From contig PCSU01000067.1 of the NCBI GenBank assembly GCA_002771355.1, forward strand, positions 1-9,941: DNA of 9,941 nucleotides, given 5' to 3'. The DNA comes from a candidate division WWE3 bacterium CG22_combo_CG10-13_8_21_14_all_39_12 (GTDB lineage Bacteria > Patescibacteriota > 4484-211 > GCA-002791395). Below the pieces are notes generated by a model. That model was not told the DNA's origin and searched no databases. It saw only the letters and a program-made list of their open reading frames with translations. This document shows positions 6,660 to 9,941 of this stretch, in pieces (position 1 is the first letter of the stretch; every line of letters begins with the position of its first letter). Both the position numbers and the translations under genes were made by a program.

Positions 6660-8217
6660 AACACGCACGTCACATCTCGTTACGGGAAAGAACTTATCTC
6701 TCGTCGTTGCACTATCTCTGTTATGTTATCTTCTTAATTTTAATAGTATTACGGCGCCATTCGAGCGAGATGAAGGGGAATATGCGTACAGCGCCATGAT
6801 CTTACACGACGGTGGAGTTCCCTACAAAGACTCATTTTTACAAAAACCGCCCATGATTGTATACACATACGCTTTCGGTCAACTCATTAACCCAACTGCT
6901 GTTTGGCCACCACGCATTTTTGCTCTGATATTCTCTCTGGGAACAATACTTCTTGTAGGCTACATCGCCTATAAAGAATGGGGGAAAGGTGCATGGTGGA
7001 TTGCGATGTTTATCTACGCATGTATTAGCATGTTTCCAGTCCTTACGCCGTTTGCCGCGAATACCGAAAAATTCATGATTCTACCCCTCATGACAACAGT
7101 TGCACTTTTTGTAAAATTTAGAGACAAGGTTATGCCTACATACGGATGGGTAGTAGTGGGTTTTTGTACCGCAATTGCAATTCTGTATAAACCAATTACC
7201 TTCCCAATGCTTGGCGCACTTATAGTTTTTTGGTTGTGGGAAATGTTTAAAACAAACAACGAATGGAAAACACTCGTTAAACCGTTTACCGTTTTCACAC
7301 TTAGTGGACTTATAACAACCCTCATTGTTATGCTTCCTATAATTTTACGTGGTGGATTCCCTGGGTTTTGGGAACAGGTTGTTGTTTTTAATAGCGCATA
7401 CGCTACTTCGTTTGGCCTTGGGCTAGACAATGCTATTACATATTTAGGAAAATTTGGATACTACTGGTTTTTGGCATTACCAATTATTTGGTTTTTTATC
7501 ACACGCCCCAAACATTGGATGTTGTATCCATCACTATGGTTTGTTGGATTTCTTACGATTTACACCACTCCCATTGGCCACTACTATCTTTTGATCATAC
7601 CGTTCATTGCCCTTATGGTTGCAGCTGGAATTAACTCTTTTTCCAAGGAGTTTGTTTTAACTCGAAGAAATCCAGTACTTTTAATAACTACATTAGTCAC
7701 TCTTATATTACTTCTACTTCCGTTTAAACAACAATTCAGTCTTACATCGCTAGAGCTTGTTAACTGGGTTTATGGCACGGTTAATCCATTTGCCGAAGCG
7801 AAAGAAGTTGCAGGTCACGTTTCACTGATAACAACCCCAGACGATAAAATTTTTGTTGCAGGTTCAGAGCCAGAAATATATTTTTATGCTCAGCGAAAAT
7901 CTGTCAGTAAGTTTGTAATTACCTACCCTCTTAATCTTCCAACAACATATCGTGAGCAATATCAGAAGGAAGCTGTTGATGACCTTACTCAAAACCAACC
8001 TACGGTTATCGTTGTTTCAAAACGTGAGATGAGTGGACTGTGGGATGAAAAAAGCCCAACGCAATTTATTGATTACCTTGATGATTTACTTTCTGAAAAA
8101 TACAGTCCCGTTGGTGGATATGTGTGGGATGAGTTTGGTGGATATTGGGAAGATAATGTGACGGAATCATTAATGAGTGATTCAAGTTACGTTGTATACA
8201 AAAGAAATGGCGACTAG
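6631..8217 (+). CDS. GT-C type integral membrane glycosyltransferase (PMT_2/ArnT-like)
   Basis: This 528-residue protein has a basic N-terminus, a first span at about residues 21-37, and the outer-loop motif FERDEGEYAYSAMILHDGG with D47 and E48 as the probable catalytic acids. YKDSFLQKPPMIVYTYAFG (with K72, P73, P74) is the characteristic ArnT/PMT_2 loop, and FAANTEKFMILPL (N144-T145-E146) is a further subgroup feature. About ten spans follow, then a soluble C-terminal region from about residue 400 (DDKIFVAGSEPEIYFYAQR) that ends in a glycine- and aromatic-rich stretch. It should transfer a sugar from a polyprenyl-phosphate carrier to an external acceptor. It is last in the unit and its ATG lies 29 bp inside the preceding gene; no later ATG fits before the first membrane span. 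Its stop is 4 bp from the stop of the convergent pilin gene. The exact substrate cannot be read from the sequence. Confidence 0.82.
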   Translation: MLKTTFKKIKTRTSHLVTGKNLSLVVALSLLCYLLNFNSITAPFERDEGEYAYSAMILHDGGVPYKDSFLQKPPMIVYTYAFGQLINPTAVWPPRIFALIFSLGTILLVGYIAYKEWGKGAWWIAMFIYACISMFPVLTPFAANTEKFMILPLMTTVALFVKFRDKVMPTYGWVVVGFCTAIAILYKPITFPMLGALIVFWLWEMFKTNNEWKTLVKPFTVFTLSGLITTLIVMLPIILRGGFPGFWEQVVVFNSAYATSFGLGLDNAITYLGKFGYYWFLALPIIWFFITRPKHWMLYPSLWFVGFLTIYTTPIGHYYLLIIPFIALMVAAGINSFSKEFVLTRRNPVLLITTLVTLILLLLPFKQQFSLTSLELVNWVYGTVNPFAEAKEVAGHVSLITTPDDKIFVAGSEPEIYFYAQRKSVSKFVITYPLNLPTTYREQYQKEAVDDLTQNQPTVIVVSKREMSGLWDEKSPTQFIDYLDDLLSEKYSPVGGYVWDEFGGYWEDNVTESLMSDSSYVVYKRNGD

Positions 8218-8221
8218 ACCA

Positions 8222-8770
8222 TCACGGACAAGTAGAGCTTAAGGGAATACTAATGAGAATATCGTCAGACGTTGAGATGTAATGATTGTCTATAAGTGAA
8301 TACGTATCGATCGTTCCATTTGGACCCGCTGATGCAAAAAAATCACGCCTGCAATCCGTAGCACTATACTCACCTTCATTTTCGTCAACATAATATGGGC
8401 TTCCCCAGGGATCGCGTTTTATATCTGAAATACCGCTAATCGCACCTCCTGTAGCATTGATAGTCGTAACAATATTATCCCATGCAACAGCACACGTATG
8501 GGTATCTGCAACGTTCCGCAAATCCCCAAGTCCACGGCAATAATAGCAAAGGCTACAATTACTTCCGGTAATCTGTATGAGCGTTTTACCACTCGCAAGC
8601 TGTGCAGCAGTTGCAATATCTTTGATCTCTTTAAGATCAGACTGGGCTTTTGCAATCTTGCTGCGCTCTAAAGAACCTCCAAAACTTGCAATACCAATCC
8701 CGGCTAATAAACCTATGATGACAATAACTACAAGAAGTTCAATCAGGGTAAATCCATAACGGGTACTCAT
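8222..8770 (-). CDS. Type IV pilin / GspG-like pseudopilin, cysteine-rich
   Basis: This 182-residue prepilin has a very short leader (MSTRYG) and a textbook class III signal GFTLIELLVVIVIIGLLAG. Cleavage is expected between G6 and F7, leaving E11 as the mature Glu5, and the hydrophobic stalk runs to about residue 30. DPWGSPYYVDE (120-130) is the GspG-type pseudopilin motif near the C-terminal part of the head. Six cysteines (72, 75, 78, 93, 140, 181) all lie in the head; NCSLCYYC forms a tight cluster, so up to three disulfides or a metal site are possible. CPR genomes commonly carry such pilins for adhesion or DNA uptake. A prepilin peptidase and an assembly ATPase would be needed but are not in the window. 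The gene has its own likely promoter and no Shine-Dalgarno site. It converges on the glycosylation unit and could be an acceptor for it, which is conjecture. Confidence 0.92.
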   Translation of the reverse strand: MSTRYGFTLIELLVVIVIIGLLAGIGIASFGGSLERSKIAKAQSDLKEIKDIATAAQLASGKTLIQITGSNCSLCYYCRGLGDLRNVADTHTCAVAWDNIVTTINATGGAISGISDIKRDPWGSPYYVDENEGEYSATDCRRDFFASAGPNGTIDTYSLIDNHYISTSDDILISIPLSSTCP

Positions 8771-8776
8771 ATTTCA

Positions 8777-8782
8777 ATACTA
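8777..8782 (-). promoter_or_regulatory. -10-like element for the pilin gene, likely leaderless
   Basis: Read on the minus strand the sequence is TGTGTAGTAT followed by TGAAAT and the ATG. The hexamer TAGTAT (4 of 6 matches to TATAAT) ends 6 nt before the start codon, the same spacing as at the two plus-strand promoters. The upstream TGTG adds partial extended -10 character. No purine-rich ribosome-binding site lies between. Alone this would be weak; the repeated spacing raises its credibility. Confidence 0.4.
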
Positions 8783-8847
8783 CACAAAGAAATTTGGTAA
8801 AACAACAGAAGCCTGTGCACACCCAGTCTCTACAGGAAATATCGGCA

Positions 8848-9941
8848 TTACTGCGTTTGTACAATCCAGTATGAAAAGTCCAGGTCTTTTATGAGCGCCG
8901 GCTCTTCAATTACAACGGTGAACTCCCCATTTTTCACCTCAGTCACTGCAAGGTTTTTGTTAGAGGCTGATTTAGCTGTAATAAAGACTTCACTCTCATC
9001 AGTAACGGTATCATTCAAAACCCGAACAGATAACTGATCTGCAAAAAGAGTTGCTGTTCCGATTGTTGATCCCAACACAGTATATCCATTTGCCTCAATC
9101 TGATCAGCAGTGACCATGCCAGTTACCTCAATAGATCCGTCTGTTTTCATAATAATCTTGCCACCGAAAACCTCGACGTTGCCTGATCGATACGTATTTT
9201 GAAGTTTAAGAATTCCACCGGCAACGTGTATGGATGAATTGTCGATGGATAGAAGTCCGATGTTTAGACTGCCCGTGACCGTTACATCAGATAATTTTGA
9301 TGCGCCCAAAACGGACAACGTTTGATTGATCATCATCTTGTCAGTTGTTAAGTCTTTATATTTCCCTGCATCGATTGGTGTTGTGGTTAAGACTAAAGTC
9401 TCGGCTAACGTCTCGTGTGTTGGATCGTACCAACTCAAATTCGTAAATATGGTAACGGTACAGATATTTATTGTTTCTTGTTTGTTGTTACTTGTATCTT
9501 TACAACTCACGTCTGATAGCGCCCTTCCCACAACCATCCCCGCCTGTGTTGCTTTCATCCCCTCACCCGCGATTGAACTGCTTGTTACATAGTCACCTTT
9601 TTTAATATCACCATTCTGATCATTTACGATTACGGGCACGCGTCCAATGAGTGCAACAGCAACCCCGTTTTCAACATTACTACCGAGTAACAACGCAGGT
9701 TTGGTAGTAACAACGCCGAGTATATCCGGATCGGATGCAATGATTGATCGACCAACCTGTAGGGGCTGGGCATGCCCTGCCCGTTCGTCCGTTGGTATCG
9801 TCAATGAAACCACTGTCCCCGGCTTCATATCAACCTCATCCGTAGGATAAACTTCTGCCACATCGGCCGATGGTGATGATCCTGTCCCATCGTAAAAATA
9901 ATCACCCTCTGCATCTACACTAAATACGTTTGAACCAGTAT
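8848..9941 (-). CDS. Fibre-like surface protein, C-terminal part (5' end beyond the window)
   Basis: The minus-strand frame is open from the window edge to the TAA at 8848-8850, giving 363 visible residues; the GTG at 9859-9861 is internal, because 26 in-frame codons precede it without a stop. From visible residue 27 there is a domain starting VAEVYPTDEVDMKPGTVVSL and running through DILGVVTTKPALLLG, VAVALIGRVPVIV, IKKGDYVTSSSIAGEGMKA and MVVGRALS. I recognise this as a module recurring near the C-terminus of large CPR surface proteins and some tail-fibre-like proteins, but I cannot give it a family name. A linker with two cysteines (VSCKDTSNN and INICTV) and a strand-rich stretch like a beta-solenoid (LNIGLLSIDNSSIHVAGGIL, VEVFGGKIIMKTDGSIEV) follow. 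The end (SVRVLNDTVTDESEVFITAK, FSYWIVQ) resembles a terminal beta-sandwich cap. Probably secreted; the signal peptide would be outside the window. No phage genes adjoin it. Confidence 0.75.
   Translation of the reverse strand, partial: TGSNVFSVDAEGDYFYDGTGSSPSADVAEVYPTDEVDMKPGTVVSLTIPTDERAGHAQPLQVGRSIIASDPDILGVVTTKPALLLGSNVENGVAVALIGRVPVIVNDQNGDIKKGDYVTSSSIAGEGMKATQAGMVVGRALSDVSCKDTSNNKQETINICTVTIFTNLSWYDPTHETLAETLVLTTTPIDAGKYKDLTTDKMMINQTLSVLGASKLSDVTVTGSLNIGLLSIDNSSIHVAGGILKLQNTYRSGNVEVFGGKIIMKTDGSIEVTGMVTADQIEANGYTVLGSTIGTATLFADQLSVRVLNDTVTDESEVFITAKSASNKNLAVTEVKNGEFTVVIEEPALIKDLDFSYWIVQTQ

Noticed and set aside
7014..7430. 138-codon minus-strand open frame inside the last GT-C gene.
   Set aside because: It lies wholly within a well-supported membrane protein gene, has no family motif, and its composition mirrors the sense codons.
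8812..8836. CCTGT/ACAGG pairing after the fibre gene on the minus strand, followed by a moderately T-rich stretch, as a terminator.
   Set aside because: The stem is only 5 bp with a 15-nt loop and the T-rich part is interrupted and distant.
9326..9861. Long plus-strand open frames inside the fibre gene, and the GTG at 9861 as its true start.
   Set aside because: The plus-strand frames are antisense shadows without recognisable motifs. The minus-strand frame continues without a stop to the window edge, with related sequence, so GTG 9861 is internal.
1..9941. CRISPR arrays, tRNA or rRNA genes, insertion sequences and riboswitches.
   Set aside because: I saw no spaced direct repeats, cloverleaf tRNA features, rRNA core sequences or transposase genes. 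Almost all of the window is protein-coding.

Overview
The window reads as a piece of a bacterial chromosome from an AT-rich organism, most likely a Candidate Phyla Radiation (Patescibacteria) member. The pointers are a short-leader, cysteine-bearing GspG-like pilin, a large fibre-like surface protein of a kind I associate with CPR genomes, genes without recognisable Shine-Dalgarno sites, and a dense set of polyprenyl-phosphate-linked glycosyltransferases. This placement is inference; there is no marker gene here. TGA ends three genes (at 2701-2703, 4158-4160 and 8222-8224 on the minus strand), so a lineage that reads TGA as glycine (Gracilibacteria/Absconditabacteria) is unlikely.

Layout. Positions 1-134 are a short upstream region with an inverted repeat and a likely promoter. 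A GT2 glycosyltransferase of the dolichyl-phosphate-sugar synthase type follows (135-848, +). The gap after it (849-984) holds a 52-bp double-hairpin repeat, a second small hairpin and a second likely promoter. Next comes a tightly packed five-gene plus-strand unit (985-8217) in which every gene overlaps the next: a TMTC-like membrane protein with TPR repeats; a Dpm1-like glycosyltransferase fused to a SAM methyltransferase; a zinc-ribbon SAM methyltransferase; and two GT-C (PMT/ArnT-like) integral membrane glycosyltransferases. Two minus-strand genes converge on the end of this unit with a 4-bp gap: a type IV pilin/pseudopilin (8222-8770) and the 3' part of a large fibre-like surface protein (8848 to beyond the window edge).

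How they may work together. The two GT2 enzymes (135-848 and the N-terminal half of 2700-4160) would charge a polyprenyl-phosphate carrier with single sugars on the cytoplasmic face. The three multi-membrane GT-C-type proteins would take the sugar from the flipped lipid carrier and add it to acceptors outside the membrane. The two methyltransferase units could methylate sugars or carriers. The TPR tail of the TMTC-like protein would face the outside and could bind protein acceptors. The pilin and the fibre protein next door are plausible, unproven acceptors. The window therefore looks like a surface glycosylation locus next to surface-appendage genes.

Gene expression shows a repeated pattern. 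The three genes with free upstream space (135, 985 and 8770 on the minus strand) each have a -10-like hexamer ending exactly 6 nt before the start codon and no Shine-Dalgarno site, which suggests leaderless mRNAs. The internal genes have overlapping starts and no clear ribosome-binding sites.
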